Of a stretch of DNA of 64,000 nucleotides, positions 26,114 through 34,867 are shown piece after piece; position 1 is the stretch's first letter; every line of letters starts with the position of its first letter. This DNA comes from G963667675 sp963667675 (GTDB lineage: Bacteria; Chloroflexota; Dehalococcoidia; Lucifugimonadales; UBA3495): positions 2,294,001-2,358,000 of the forward strand of contig OY763929.1 in assembly GCA_963667675.1 (NCBI GenBank), read 5' to 3'. A program made the position numbers and the translations under genes. Below the pieces are notes generated by a model. The model saw nothing but the letters and a program-made list of their open reading frames with translations, was not told the origin of the DNA and did not search any database.

Positions 26114-27055
26114 ATGCGCAGTAAGGTAACTGTGGTCGGGGCCGGCAACGTCGGCGCCACTACCGCCCAGAGAATCCACCAACTGGGATACGCCGACGTC
26201 GTCCTGGTCGACGTCGTAGAGGACCTTCCCCAGGGCAAGTCCCTGGACATGCTCCAGTCCGGCCCTGTGCTGGGCACCGACGCGGGCATCGTCGGCAGCA
26301 ACGGCTACGAGGCCTCGGCGGGCTCCGACGTGGTGGTCATCACCGCCGGCATAGCCCGCAAGCCCGGCATGAGCCGCGACGACCTGCTCCTGACCAACAT
26401 GAAGATCACCGCTGCGGTCACCAAGGAAGTGATCGAGCACTCCCCAGACTGCATCATTATTCCGGTGACCAACCCCCTGGACGCCATGGTCCAGAACGTG
26501 TTCCAGACCAGCGGCTTTCCCCGTAACCGGGTGTTCGGCATGGCCGGGATTCTCGACACGGCCCGCTTCCGCACCTTCATCGCCCAGCACCTGGACGTTT
26601 CAGTAGAGGACGTGCAGGCCTACGTGCTCGGCGGCCACGGCGACGACATGGTGCCCCTGGTCCGGTTCACCACCGTGGGGGGCATCCCCATAACCGAGCT
26701 GCTGGATCAAGAGACCATCGACGGCCTGGTGCAGCGCACCCGCCAGGGCGGCGGGGAGATAGTGGCCCTCCTCAAGGCAGGCAGCGCCTTCTACGCACCC
26801 TCCGCGGCCATCACCCAGATGGTGGAGGCGGTGCTGCTGGACAAGAAGCGCATTCTGCCCTGCTGCGTCTACCTGGAAGGCGAGTACGGGATAAACGGCC
26901 TCTGCGTCGGTGTCCCCGCCAAGCTGGGAGCGAAGGGCATGGAGCAGGTAATCGAAATCGACCTCACCGACGAAGAAGCAACTGCCCTGAAAGGCTCGGC
27001 CGACAGCGTCGCCGAGCTGGTCGAGGTGATGCGCAAGGCCCAGGAGTCTGCATAG
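26114..27055 (+). CDS. mdh: Malate dehydrogenase (LDH-like type)
   Basis: The 313-residue NAD-dependent enzyme interconverts malate and oxaloacetate. Rossmann motif VTVVGAGNVGATTAQR with an acidic LVDVVED after the second strand (NAD preference); substrate Arg in ARKPGMSRDDLL, which identifies malate rather than lactate; VTNPLDAM; catalytic GMAGILDTARFR and His in LGGHGDDMVPL. The ATG at 26114 follows a very good GGGAGGAAAA site; an earlier TTG at 26090 is less likely. Probably expressed with the isocitrate dehydrogenase gene or from the CATAAT-like box near 25976. Confidence 0.95.
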   Translation: MRSKVTVVGAGNVGATTAQRIHQLGYADVVLVDVVEDLPQGKSLDMLQSGPVLGTDAGIVGSNGYEASAGSDVVVITAGIARKPGMSRDDLLLTNMKITAAVTKEVIEHSPDCIIIPVTNPLDAMVQNVFQTSGFPRNRVFGMAGILDTARFRTFIAQHLDVSVEDVQAYVLGGHGDDMVPLVRFTTVGGIPITELLDQETIDGLVQRTRQGGGEIVALLKAGSAFYAPSAAITQMVEAVLLDKKRILPCCVYLEGEYGINGLCVGVPAKLGAKGMEQVIEIDLTDEEATALKGSADSVAELVEVMRKAQESA

Positions 27056-27060
27056 CTGCT

Positions 27061-28086
27061 ATGCCCGGGCCCAAGCTGTCGAACCGCACCGAGGACATCG
27101 TTAACGAGTCCCTCGCCCATATTCTCAACAGTTCGGAGGCATCCAGGCAGGCCCTACTGGACGTGCTGCGTGGGTGCGGGGCCGACATCGACCCGATTAC
27201 CCTGGTACAGACTCAATCAGTAGTGGGCAGTGGAGCGTATCCGGATCTTACAGGTCTCGATTCGAGTGGCCTCGTAAGGGTATTCATTGAGGCCAAGTTT
27301 CAAGCAACGTTGACCAAGCATCAACCGGTGACCTACCTTCAGAATTTGCCCGATGACAAGCCGTCTGCCCTTCTCTTCGTCGTTCCACCCGATAGACTCG
27401 CGGAGATTTGGGAGGAGTTGCGGAGCAGGGTTGCGAAAGCTGACGACCTCTACTTATGCAATGAACACGCTGAGCCGGAAATTCTGTGGGGCGACGTTGG
27501 AGAGAATCGAAAGCTGGTTCTGACCACTTGGCGATTCCTTTTGGACGGCATAGCCGCCCACGCCAGCAGCGCTGTCGCCCAAACGGTAAATGACATACAT
27601 CAGATTCAGGGGATGGTGGAATTGCGAAGCCTCGATACCCTGCGCCGGAGCCCGCTGGCCCCCGAGTTTCCTAGATCCCTTCCCCATCTGTACTCGCTAG
27701 TGGACGATGCGGTCCGGTGGCTGGAAGCGAAGTCTCTTGCGGAATTAAAGAGGCCCTTTAACTACAGGCCCGCTGTGACCAGCGACTACAGCGTCCGTTA
27801 CTTTACGTTTTGCGGCTTGAAAAACTGTTCCTTTGGGATCTATTTTCGCAATTGGAGAACGTATCACCACGATCCTCTGGCTTTTACATTGCACAGAGAA
27901 GATTTAAGCGAATACTCCGAGCAGACTTTGGCCCAGGCTCCATTTCATGGGTGGATGTCGGGAAGTGGAAGCGATCACATCTATATACCCATCCACTTAC
28001 AGGGTGGGGAATACCAGGCAGTGCTGGACTCCCTGGTGGAGCAAATCGAACGTATCGCCAAGATTCTCAAACCGGCATCACCCTAG
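27061..28086 (+). CDS. PD-(D/E)XK nuclease-like protein, unknown role
   Basis: This 341-residue protein has a candidate restriction-endonuclease-fold active site: AYPDLTGLD, twelve residues later FIEAKF, then LTKHQPVTYLQNLPDDKPSALLFVVP. It is a classic Asp...Glu-x-Lys arrangement (about Asp61, Glu76, Lys78). The C-terminal half shows SVRYFTFCGLKNCSFGIYFRNW and a final helix and is unassigned. It starts only five bases after mdh but is more AT-rich and lacks a convincing ribosome-binding site, so it looks inserted. No methyltransferase partner is adjacent. It could be a solitary restriction or defence nuclease. Confidence 0.6.
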   Translation: MPGPKLSNRTEDIVNESLAHILNSSEASRQALLDVLRGCGADIDPITLVQTQSVVGSGAYPDLTGLDSSGLVRVFIEAKFQATLTKHQPVTYLQNLPDDKPSALLFVVPPDRLAEIWEELRSRVAKADDLYLCNEHAEPEILWGDVGENRKLVLTTWRFLLDGIAAHASSAVAQTVNDIHQIQGMVELRSLDTLRRSPLAPEFPRSLPHLYSLVDDAVRWLEAKSLAELKRPFNYRPAVTSDYSVRYFTFCGLKNCSFGIYFRNWRTYHHDPLAFTLHREDLSEYSEQTLAQAPFHGWMSGSGSDHIYIPIHLQGGEYQAVLDSLVEQIERIAKILKPASP

Positions 28087-28152
28087 TCGACACACCCTTT
28101 TCGGCGCAATTCCCCGAATTCTTGCAGTTCTCAGCGTCACGCGCATGCGCGT

Positions 28153-28200
28153 CACCACCTGTCATTTCGAGCAGCGGAGCGACGAGAAATCTAAACGCCT
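28153..28200 (+). repeat. Dispersed GTCAT...GACGAGAAATCT element
   Basis: CACCACCTGTCATTTCGAG followed by GAGCGACGAGAAATCTAAA closely matches the element inside rdgB (48019-48085) and the one near 4400-4427. The rest of the 28087-28362 gap shows no gene; a GCGCATGCGC palindrome sits at 28141-28150. Confidence 0.75.
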
Positions 28201-28362
28201 CCCACACTAAACGCGCCGGGCAGGGAAGGACTTTAGACCCCTCTCTATCGATCGGGGTGACAACAGAAAGGCAGTGCCTAGATTCCTAGGCCTGTCCTTA
28301 GGCAATCAAGGACTGCACGTGCTGCACCGAGGGGCTTGGGACCGAGGCCTCAGGGAAAGCCC

Positions 28363-29247
28363 CTAGCCCACCCCCACCAGCTTAGCCGCCAGCGGCTTCA
28401 CGCTTACGATGTGCCGCTTCAGCCCCAGGTCTTCCGGCCTGATGCCCATGGCCAGGCCGATGGCCTGCGGCAGGTGCAGGATGGGCATCTCGATCTTCCG
28501 ACCCGCCTGGGCCGCGGCCTTGGGCTGGAAGCCGTCCAGGTTCAGGTGACACAGCGGGCAGGGAGTGACCATGGCGTCGGCTCCCAGGTCTTTCACCTCG
28601 CCGGTGTGCTTGGCCACCATCGCCATGGAATTCTTCTCGTTGGTTGTCAAAATGGGGAATCCGCAGCAGCGGGTCTTCCCGGCAAAGTCCACTACCGTAG
28701 CGCCCAACGTCTCTATGAGCCGCTCCAGTGAAGTCTGCCGCTCCGGGTGGCCCTCGAAGTCCAGGGCGTCGCTGGGCCGGATGATATAGCACCCGTAGAA
28801 GGGCGCCATCCTCACCCCGTGCAGCGGCCTGGTTATGGCCTTGGTCAGCTCGTCCAGGCCGTAGTCCTCAACCAAGACCCAAAGCAGGTGCTTGATATCC
28901 GTCGTGCCCCGGTACTCCAGCCCTTCCTCGGCCAGGTGGGAGTTGATCTCGGCCAAATACTCCGGGCTCTGCTTCAGCCGCCGGTTGGCCTGCGCCATGA
29001 CTCCCTGGCAGGTGCTGCAGATGGTCAGTATGGGCAGGCCCAACTGCTCCGCCATGGCAAAAGTCCGGGCGTTCAGGGCGTCTCCAAAGAGTTGGTTCTT
29101 CTCTTGCAGGACTCCCGCCCCGGTGCACGACGCCCCGGGCATCTCCTGGATTCCGATGCCCAGCCGTTGGCAAATCATCGTGGCCGCGGGGTAAAGCTCC
29201 GGGCATCCTCCCCTGGACACGCAACCTGGGAAGAACGCGTATCTCAA
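28363..29247 (-). CDS. sdhE: Succinate dehydrogenase subunit E-like, CCG-domain (HdrB-type) protein
   Basis: This 294-residue protein has two cysteine-rich CCG domains. The first has PGCVSRGG, PGASCTGAG and CSTCQGV; the second has FYGCYIIR, RCCGFP and CPLCHLN. This matches HdrB, GlpC-like proteins and the SdhE/TfrB-type subunit of non-classical succinate:quinone oxidoreductases, where it binds unusual Fe-S clusters and replaces the haem-b membrane anchors. It is the last gene after sdhA and sdhB on the same strand; no SdhC/SdhD-type membrane subunits are present. Its role as electron-transfer/anchor subunit follows from that context. Confidence 0.85.
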   Translation of the reverse strand: MRYAFFPGCVSRGGCPELYPAATMICQRLGIGIQEMPGASCTGAGVLQEKNQLFGDALNARTFAMAEQLGLPILTICSTCQGVMAQANRRLKQSPEYLAEINSHLAEEGLEYRGTTDIKHLLWVLVEDYGLDELTKAITRPLHGVRMAPFYGCYIIRPSDALDFEGHPERQTSLERLIETLGATVVDFAGKTRCCGFPILTTNEKNSMAMVAKHTGEVKDLGADAMVTPCPLCHLNLDGFQPKAAAQAGRKIEMPILHLPQAIGLAMGIRPEDLGLKRHIVSVKPLAAKLVGVG

Positions 29248-29299
29248 TTCTCACCTCTCATCTGGCAGCCAATATTCTCCGTCGTCAGGCCCGGCGGGA

Positions 29300-30271
29300 T
29301 TACTCCGGCTCCGGGTCTTCCAGTTTTTCGGCCAGCTTGCGTATCCCGTCCACGTTTTCGATGCTCTTGTGAATAATCGGCGGCATCTTGCCCCGGGCCA
29401 ACGCCCGCAGGCCCACCGGGGCAAAGCCCAGCAGGGCCGGAACGTTGCCCGCTCCCACCGATTTCACTGTCAACTGGAGTTCGTCCAGCCAGCCGCTGTG
29501 GGCCACGCTCTCGGTAAACGCCGTGGCGTGCCGGGAGCCGTTGTTGTCGGTAAGGCCGGCCTCCATGGCCTGGTCTCTCAGGGCCATGATCCGGTCCATG
29601 GGCGCCACGCCCTTGGGGCAGACCTGGACGCACTCAGAGCAGCGGGTGCAGTCCCACATGCCGGTGACCTCGCTGAGCTTCTCCAGTCGCTCCTTGGATA
29701 CCCCCTCTTCGTCGCCGTCCCTGGGGTCCGCCGTGAACCTGTAGGCCTTGGCCAGGGCCGCCGGGCCCAGGAAGGTCGGGTCCACTTCCAGCACCGTGCA
29801 GTCCGAGACGCAGGCCCCGCACATGATGCACGAGGTTACGCCGGACAGGTGCAGCATGGACTCGTTGGATGCCAGGTACTCCCCCTCGGGCTCCTCGCCC
29901 TGGGGTTGCAGGTAAGGTTCGACCTCCCTGATCTTGTCCCAGAAGGGCTTGAAGTCCACCACCAGGTCCTTGACCACCGGCATCACCCCCGGCGGCTCCA
30001 CGACAATCGCGCCGTCGGGGCCCACCGCGTCGGCGGCCTGCATCTTGCAGGCCAGTCCCGCCTGGCCGTTGATTCGCACCGCGCAGGAGCCGCAGATCGA
30101 ACTCCGGCAGGAGCACCGCAGGCTCAGGGTCCCGTCCACTTCTTCCCTGACCTTGATCAGGGCGTCCAGCACCGTGGCGTTGCCCTCCAGGGAGACGGCG
30201 AACTCCTGCCAGTACGATTCAGGCCGGTTCGATTCGGGGTCGTAGCGCCGGATTCGCAGCGTAACTTCCAT
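29300..30271 (-). CDS. sdhB: Succinate dehydrogenase/fumarate reductase iron-sulfur subunit
   Basis: Transfers electrons from the flavoprotein to the SdhE side. The N-terminal [2Fe-2S] site is LRCSCRSSICGSCAV with a later CKM; the C-terminal clusters bind in CIMCGACVSDCTVLE and CTRCSECVQVCPKGVAP. At 323 residues it is longer than the usual 230-260; the extra 70-80 residues lie after the last Cys motif and may contact SdhE. The start lies four bases after the sdhA stop, so the genes form one operon. Confidence 0.94.
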   Translation of the reverse strand: MEVTLRIRRYDPESNRPESYWQEFAVSLEGNATVLDALIKVREEVDGTLSLRCSCRSSICGSCAVRINGQAGLACKMQAADAVGPDGAIVVEPPGVMPVVKDLVVDFKPFWDKIREVEPYLQPQGEEPEGEYLASNESMLHLSGVTSCIMCGACVSDCTVLEVDPTFLGPAALAKAYRFTADPRDGDEEGVSKERLEKLSEVTGMWDCTRCSECVQVCPKGVAPMDRIMALRDQAMEAGLTDNNGSRHATAFTESVAHSGWLDELQLTVKSVGAGNVPALLGFAPVGLRALARGKMPPIIHKSIENVDGIRKLAEKLEDPEPE

Positions 30272-30274
30272 GAG

Positions 30275-31954
30275 CTAGTATTTCCTCTCCTCGGGAATCC
30301 ACTGGGTCACGGTGACCGGCAGGTATGAAATGTCCGGCCCCCCTTCTCCCTTGGTCACCACCACGTGCTTCATCCAGTTTTCGTCGTCCCTGTTCGGGAA
30401 GTCGGTCCTCGACTGCGCCCCCCTGCTGTCCTGCCGGTCCAGGGCGCTGACCGCTATGGTCTGGGCGCAGTCCAGCATGAAGCCAAGCTCCAGCGCAAAG
30501 ACCAAATCCGTGTTGAACACCCGGCCCTTGTTGTCCACCGGGATCTTGGCGTACCGTTCCTGCAACTCTGCCAGGTCGCTCAACGTTTCCTGCATTCCGG
30601 CCTGGTTGCGGTAAACGGCCAGGTTGGCGTTCATCGATTGCCCCATGCCCAGGCGGACTGCCGCCACCCTGTCGTCGTTGTTGGGGCGGTCCAGCATGTC
30701 CTGGATGCGTTCCCGCTCCCTATCCACCACGGCGTCCACGTCGAAGTCCACGTACTCAATTTCCCGGGACGCCTGGGCGGCGTGGTTGCCGGAGCGCTCC
30801 CCGAACACAATCGTATCCAACAGGGAGTTGGCGCCCAGGCGGTTGCCGCCGTGAACGCTGACGCAAGCGCACTCACCCGCGGCGTAAACGCCGGGCAGGT
30901 TGGTGAGGCCGTCCACGTCGGTCTTGATTCCGCCCATTATGTAGTGCATGCCCGGACGGATGGGGATGGGCTGATTCACCATGTCTATTCCCATCAGGTC
31001 GATGCCGATCTCCCGGATCTGGCTCAGCTTCTCCTGGATTAGGTCTGCGCCAAGATGGCGGCAGTCCAGCAGCATGCAGCCGTCGACCCCGTTGCCGGCG
31101 TTGATTTCCGTCTGCTCGGCTCGCGACACCACGTCCCTGGAAGCCAGCTCCATCATGTTGGGAGCGTACTTCTCCATGAACCGGTCGCCGTTCTTGTCCA
31201 GCAGGTAGGCCCCTTCTCCCCGGGCCGCTTCCGAAATCAGCACCCCGCTGCCCGCCAAAGTGGTCGGGTGGTACTGCACCATCTCCATGTCCATCAGGCG
31301 GGCGCCCGCGTTGTACGCCAGGGCTATGCCGTCGCCGGTCACTATCAAGGCGTTGGTGCTGGGCTCGAACACCCGCCCCAGGCCGCCGGTGCAGAAGATG
31401 ACCGTCTTGGCCCGGATGGCGTACACCTGCCCGGTTCGGATCTCCAGGGCCGTGACGCCGCACACCTGCCCGTCCTCTTGCACCAAGCCGGTGACGAACC
31501 ATTCCTCGTAGCTGCGGACTCCAGACTTGATAAGCTGCTCGAACATGACGTGGAGCATGGCCTGGCCGGTGAAGTCCCCCACGAAGAAGGTCCTGGCCCG
31601 CCGCTGCCCGCCGAATGCCCGCGTTCCCAACCGGCCCGCGTCGTCCCGGTTGAAGGTGACGCCCATGTGCTCCATGTCGATCAGCGAAGTCCCCGCCGAC
31701 TGGCACATGACTTCTATGGCGTCCTGGTCCCCCAGGAAGTCGCTGCCCTTGACCGTGTCGTAGGCGTGGTCTTCCCAGTTGTCCCCGCGGTCGATGAGGG
31801 CTGCGTTGATGCCGCCCTGGGCGGCGTTGGAGTGGCTGCGGACGGGATGGACCTTGCTGATGATGGCGGTGTCCGCGCCGCCGGCCTTGGCGGCAATGGC
31901 CGCCCGCATGCCGGCCAGCCCGGCGCCAATCACCAGTACGTCATGCTCCAGCAT
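30275..31954 (-). CDS. sdhA: Succinate dehydrogenase/fumarate reductase flavoprotein subunit
   Basis: Oxidises succinate to fumarate (or the reverse) with covalently bound FAD. FAD-binding VLVIGAGLAGMRAAIAA, covalent-attachment His in VRSHSNAAQGGINAAL, MVQYHPTTL substrate region, HGGNRLGANSLLDTIVFG, and the capping Arg region after it. 559 residues is normal. It is first in the sdhABE operon. The direction of the reaction in vivo cannot be read from sequence; co-occurrence of isocitrate and malate dehydrogenases favours an oxidative TCA cycle. Confidence 0.96.
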   Translation of the reverse strand: MLEHDVLVIGAGLAGMRAAIAAKAGGADTAIISKVHPVRSHSNAAQGGINAALIDRGDNWEDHAYDTVKGSDFLGDQDAIEVMCQSAGTSLIDMEHMGVTFNRDDAGRLGTRAFGGQRRARTFFVGDFTGQAMLHVMFEQLIKSGVRSYEEWFVTGLVQEDGQVCGVTALEIRTGQVYAIRAKTVIFCTGGLGRVFEPSTNALIVTGDGIALAYNAGARLMDMEMVQYHPTTLAGSGVLISEAARGEGAYLLDKNGDRFMEKYAPNMMELASRDVVSRAEQTEINAGNGVDGCMLLDCRHLGADLIQEKLSQIREIGIDLMGIDMVNQPIPIRPGMHYIMGGIKTDVDGLTNLPGVYAAGECACVSVHGGNRLGANSLLDTIVFGERSGNHAAQASREIEYVDFDVDAVVDRERERIQDMLDRPNNDDRVAAVRLGMGQSMNANLAVYRNQAGMQETLSDLAELQERYAKIPVDNKGRVFNTDLVFALELGFMLDCAQTIAVSALDRQDSRGAQSRTDFPNRDDENWMKHVVVTKGEGGPDISYLPVTVTQWIPEERKY

Positions 31955-31997
31955 GAAGCAAAGTCCTCCCTAGCCCCATTTGTGAAATTTCGAACCT

Positions 31998-32026
31998 AAT
32001 ATACCAAAATAAGGGGCAAGGGTAAA
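31998..32026 (-). promoter_or_regulatory. Candidate promoter of sdhABE
   Basis: On the minus strand TTTACC (32026-32021) and TATATT (32003-31998) are exactly 17 bases apart. Initiation near 31991 leaves a leader of about 37 bases before the sdhA ATG. Confidence 0.55.
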
Positions 32027-32412
32027 CGAGGAACTAGTGGGGTTAGGGGTATATCCAATACGCAATCTTCCAAGACAAATGCTTGAGCACTGGATGATTG
32101 GTGCCCAAGCCCTAGGAAGCGGTAGGTAGGCAATGGGGTCAACGGTGATTCCGATGGCACATCTCTGCTAGTTCGCTTGCGACGTTTAATTCCGCACCGC
32201 ATTCACGAATCGTCACAAGGCCTCAACTTAACCCACGATGCCTCGCGTCTTAACCCATTTTGCGTTGATGATTTCCATTGCTCTGTGAGTCTTCCATAGG
32301 CCCGTGCTGCCAATCGTCGCCTATGGTCTGCGGAGACCGGCGCCAAATGCAATCGAGCGTCGATTCGTGCTAGTTAACGGGCTCAAGACTTCGGCAATGA
32401 GGACACATATGA
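32027..32412. other. Spacer between divergent sdhA and AAA ATPase genes
   Basis: About 390 bases, more AT-rich than the core genome. I see no gene, tRNA or obvious repeat here beyond the flanking promoters. Confidence 0.6.
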
Positions 32413-32421
32413 TGGTATATT
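32413..32421 (+). promoter_or_regulatory. Extended -10 box for the AAA ATPase-nuclease pair
   Basis: TGGTATATT (TGn plus TATATT), 26 bases before the ATG at 32447, with GAGGAAA as ribosome-binding site just before the ATG. Confidence 0.55.
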
Positions 32422-32446
32422 ACTGTTAACCATAATTCTGAGGAAA

Positions 32447-33952
32447 ATGATGCTGACGATTTCAGCGAATGATTTTGGACCCATTGCAAAGGGAACGGTT
32501 GAACTGAAACCGTTCACGATCTTCATGGGCCGGAGTAACACTGGCAAGTCGTTTATGGCCGCAGCCATCTACGCTTTGATGACCGCGCCCATGCAAGGTA
32601 CACCGGCCCTGCACAGAAGAGGTGTTGGTTTCGCAAGAAGGCACTACTGGCCTTCTGCTGTTGGGCGAAGCGCAGGAAGATCCCGCAATATTAGACCAAT
32701 AATCCGGTCTCTTCGGGATTGGGCGAAAGAGCTAGATGTAGATGACTGGGAAGCAGGCAAAATTGCGATCTCGGAATTGCCATCGCCGGTGCGACAGGAA
32801 TTAAAGCGATTGATTGATCAGTCCCTCAGGGCATTTGCCGGCAATGTGATTCAGCGGTTGCACCAGACCTACGGGGAGACTTCGGGGTTCGTACGAAGGG
32901 CTACCAAGCCCATGAATCCCGAGTTGACCTTGTCCCGGAACCATCCTCGGCTCAAACTGGATGTCCAACTAACTAGTACTACCGATTTGACACCAGAAGT
33001 GGATATAGCCCAGATTGAGGTGCCTGTTGCCCCCTACAGAAACCTACTCGCCGAAGCCGGCTATGACGATGAAAACGAGCGGATGCTCTTTTTTGACATT
33101 TTCAACGACTTGGAATCATTTGTGATGGAGCAAGTCCTAGTCGGCCTTCCTCTTGAGAGCTTCTATTTGCCTGCGGCCCGTTCTGGAATAGCGCAAGGTC
33201 ACAAGGTATTAGCGGCGTCTATAGTGCGCCAATCCAGAATGATTGGTCTTGAGCCGGTTAATATACCTACCCTACCAGGCATCGCTACTGAGTTCCTGAG
33301 CCACATAGTTGGACTAGACCGGCGGTTCAGAAGACGACGAAAGCAGAGCGAATTGCAGGACGCAATTGACTTCGTTGAAAACCAAGTGTTGCAGGGTCGG
33401 GTAGACATAGATGACTCCTATGGTTTGCCATATCCAGAAATTGTATATGAGCAAGCTGGTATGGACCCATCACCTGGGAAATTTACTCTTGACCACACGT
33501 CCTCTATGGTTTCTGAATTAGCCCCTTTGGTCTTGTTCCTAAAGTATTTGGTAGCCGAGGATTACCTGTTAATTCTCGAAGAACCGGAGTCCCATCTACA
33601 CCCGGGTGCCCAGCGCCAAATGGCACGTGGAATTGCCCGATTAGTTAACGCTGGCATTAGAGTCATCATAACGACTCACAGTGACATGTTTGTCGCACAG
33701 GTCAACAACCTCTTGCGCCTCAGCAACGCCAGTAGACGTTGGATAACGAACCACGGCTTCCAGCCTCAAGATTGCCTTCGGCAAGATCAAATTGGTGCGT
33801 TCTTGTTCCAGCACGACTCGCAACTAGGAGGCAGTGTGATTACCCCTTTGGATGTCGACCCTGAAACTGGAATAGATGAAGAGGAATTCGTTCGCGAAAT
33901 TGAACTGGTATACGACGAAGCCGTCGCGTTGCAGCGGGTTCGCGCCAAATGA
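32447..33952 (+). CDS. AAA15/AAA21-type (OLD-like) ATPase of a two-gene defence-like module
   Basis: This 501-residue ABC/SMC-type ATPase has Walker A GRSNTGKSF near the N-terminus after LTISANDFGPIAKG. The D/signature region is near HTSSMVSELAPL, Walker B is LILEEPESHLHPGAQ, and the H-loop is IITTHSDMFVAQVNNL. This layout is shared by OLD, RecF-like and many phage-defence ATPases. The 250-residue middle insertion has no recognised domain. It overlaps the next gene by ATGA, so the two proteins are probably made in equal amounts. AT-rich composition and isolation between metabolic operons suggest acquisition. No TOPRIM or HNH domain is fused here. Confidence 0.75.
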   Translation: MMLTISANDFGPIAKGTVELKPFTIFMGRSNTGKSFMAAAIYALMTAPMQGTPALHRRGVGFARRHYWPSAVGRSAGRSRNIRPIIRSLRDWAKELDVDDWEAGKIAISELPSPVRQELKRLIDQSLRAFAGNVIQRLHQTYGETSGFVRRATKPMNPELTLSRNHPRLKLDVQLTSTTDLTPEVDIAQIEVPVAPYRNLLAEAGYDDENERMLFFDIFNDLESFVMEQVLVGLPLESFYLPAARSGIAQGHKVLAASIVRQSRMIGLEPVNIPTLPGIATEFLSHIVGLDRRFRRRRKQSELQDAIDFVENQVLQGRVDIDDSYGLPYPEIVYEQAGMDPSPGKFTLDHTSSMVSELAPLVLFLKYLVAEDYLLILEEPESHLHPGAQRQMARGIARLVNAGIRVIITTHSDMFVAQVNNLLRLSNASRRWITNHGFQPQDCLRQDQIGAFLFQHDSQLGGSVITPLDVDPETGIDEEEFVREIELVYDEAVALQRVRAK

Positions 33953-34434
33953 ATGCCGATAAGGTGGTTCAAGGAATTCGAGACCTACACGGGCATTGTT
34001 GCATTACAAACTCTTACCAAGATCACGGTTGTAAGATCGGCGTACACAGGCTAAGGGGAGAAGAACTCACGACGATTCATGGAGATAAGTACCAAAAGCA
34101 CCACGGTCTTACCACCAAGCTTTGCGACCGTCTTATCTTCGGGCACCTGAGCGACAGTTTCTTTTGCTCGGTGGAACTCAAGGGTGGCAAAGGCGCCAAA
34201 GTATCGGACGTCATCGCGCAAATCCAAGGCGGTCTAGATCTTGCCACGGATTTGCTGGACTCTCATCCTTTCGGCGATTGGTATCCTATCTTCGCGTACA
34301 GCGGTAGTATTAACGGTAAAGGGAAACAGTTGTTGCGAGCTAGAACGGTCTCCTTCGGTGGCAAGAAAAAGGTGGTTGAACGGGTCGACTGCGGATTTGA
34401 CCTGTATGGCTATCTGTCTCAGGCCAATTCTTAG
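33949..34434 (+). CDS. Small putative nuclease, partner of the AAA ATPase
   Basis: This 161-residue protein carries a possible PD-(D/E)XK core: CDRLIFGHLSDSFFCSVELKGGKGAK, in which Asp and the E-x-K of VELKGG fit the nuclease pattern. A helix (VSDVIAQIQGGLDLATDLL) that commonly follows the core comes next. The N-terminal part has His/Cys residues (HGHCCITN) without a clear zinc site. An ATGA overlap links it to the ATPase. The family is not one I can name; the nuclease call rests on a short motif and on the context. Confidence 0.5.
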   Translation: MNADKVVQGIRDLHGHCCITNSYQDHGCKIGVHRLRGEELTTIHGDKYQKHHGLTTKLCDRLIFGHLSDSFFCSVELKGGKGAKVSDVIAQIQGGLDLATDLLDSHPFGDWYPIFAYSGSINGKGKQLLRARTVSFGGKKKVVERVDCGFDLYGYLSQANS

Positions 34435-34867
34435 GTATCTGCTATGGTGGGACACTAGTGCTCGGCGCATATCAGACACTTGGTGTTTACGCTAACGATC
34501 GTTGCCTGTGGACGCTGAGACAGTACGGCAAACCCCGCCACTCGCGAACCGCCAATTCAAGGCCTATTCTTGTGGATTTAGAGCGTCCCCCTTTGAGTTG
34601 ACTGCCCCCATTACAGCCCAAACCACTGAAATCGACTCAAGCGTGAGAGCAAAAATCTAGTGATATGGGCTCGCCTACCTAAATCGTGTCGGCATCAGAC
34701 CATCGAAAGAATGGTGGATTGCCAGCCATAGGCCAGTACGGTTTGTAGGGAATGTAATCTTTGGGCAACATGTGAGCAGGGGTTCCTCGCCCGTAATCAA
34801 AACCAATGGCGACACCCACTCAATAGGGATCCTCCTCTACCGGCAACTCCCACCCCTTGACCCTCAA
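34435..34867. other. Spacer, 3' side of AAA-nuclease module and nadK/nudix operon end
   Basis: About 430 bases between convergent genes. No gene, RNA, terminator hairpin or known repeat is evident; it may hold decayed insert sequence. Confidence 0.5.

Noticed and set aside
31955..32446. Small gene or RNA between sdhA and the AAA ATPase.
   Set aside because: The short frames have no ribosome-binding site or similarity I can recognise, and no tRNA fold is visible.
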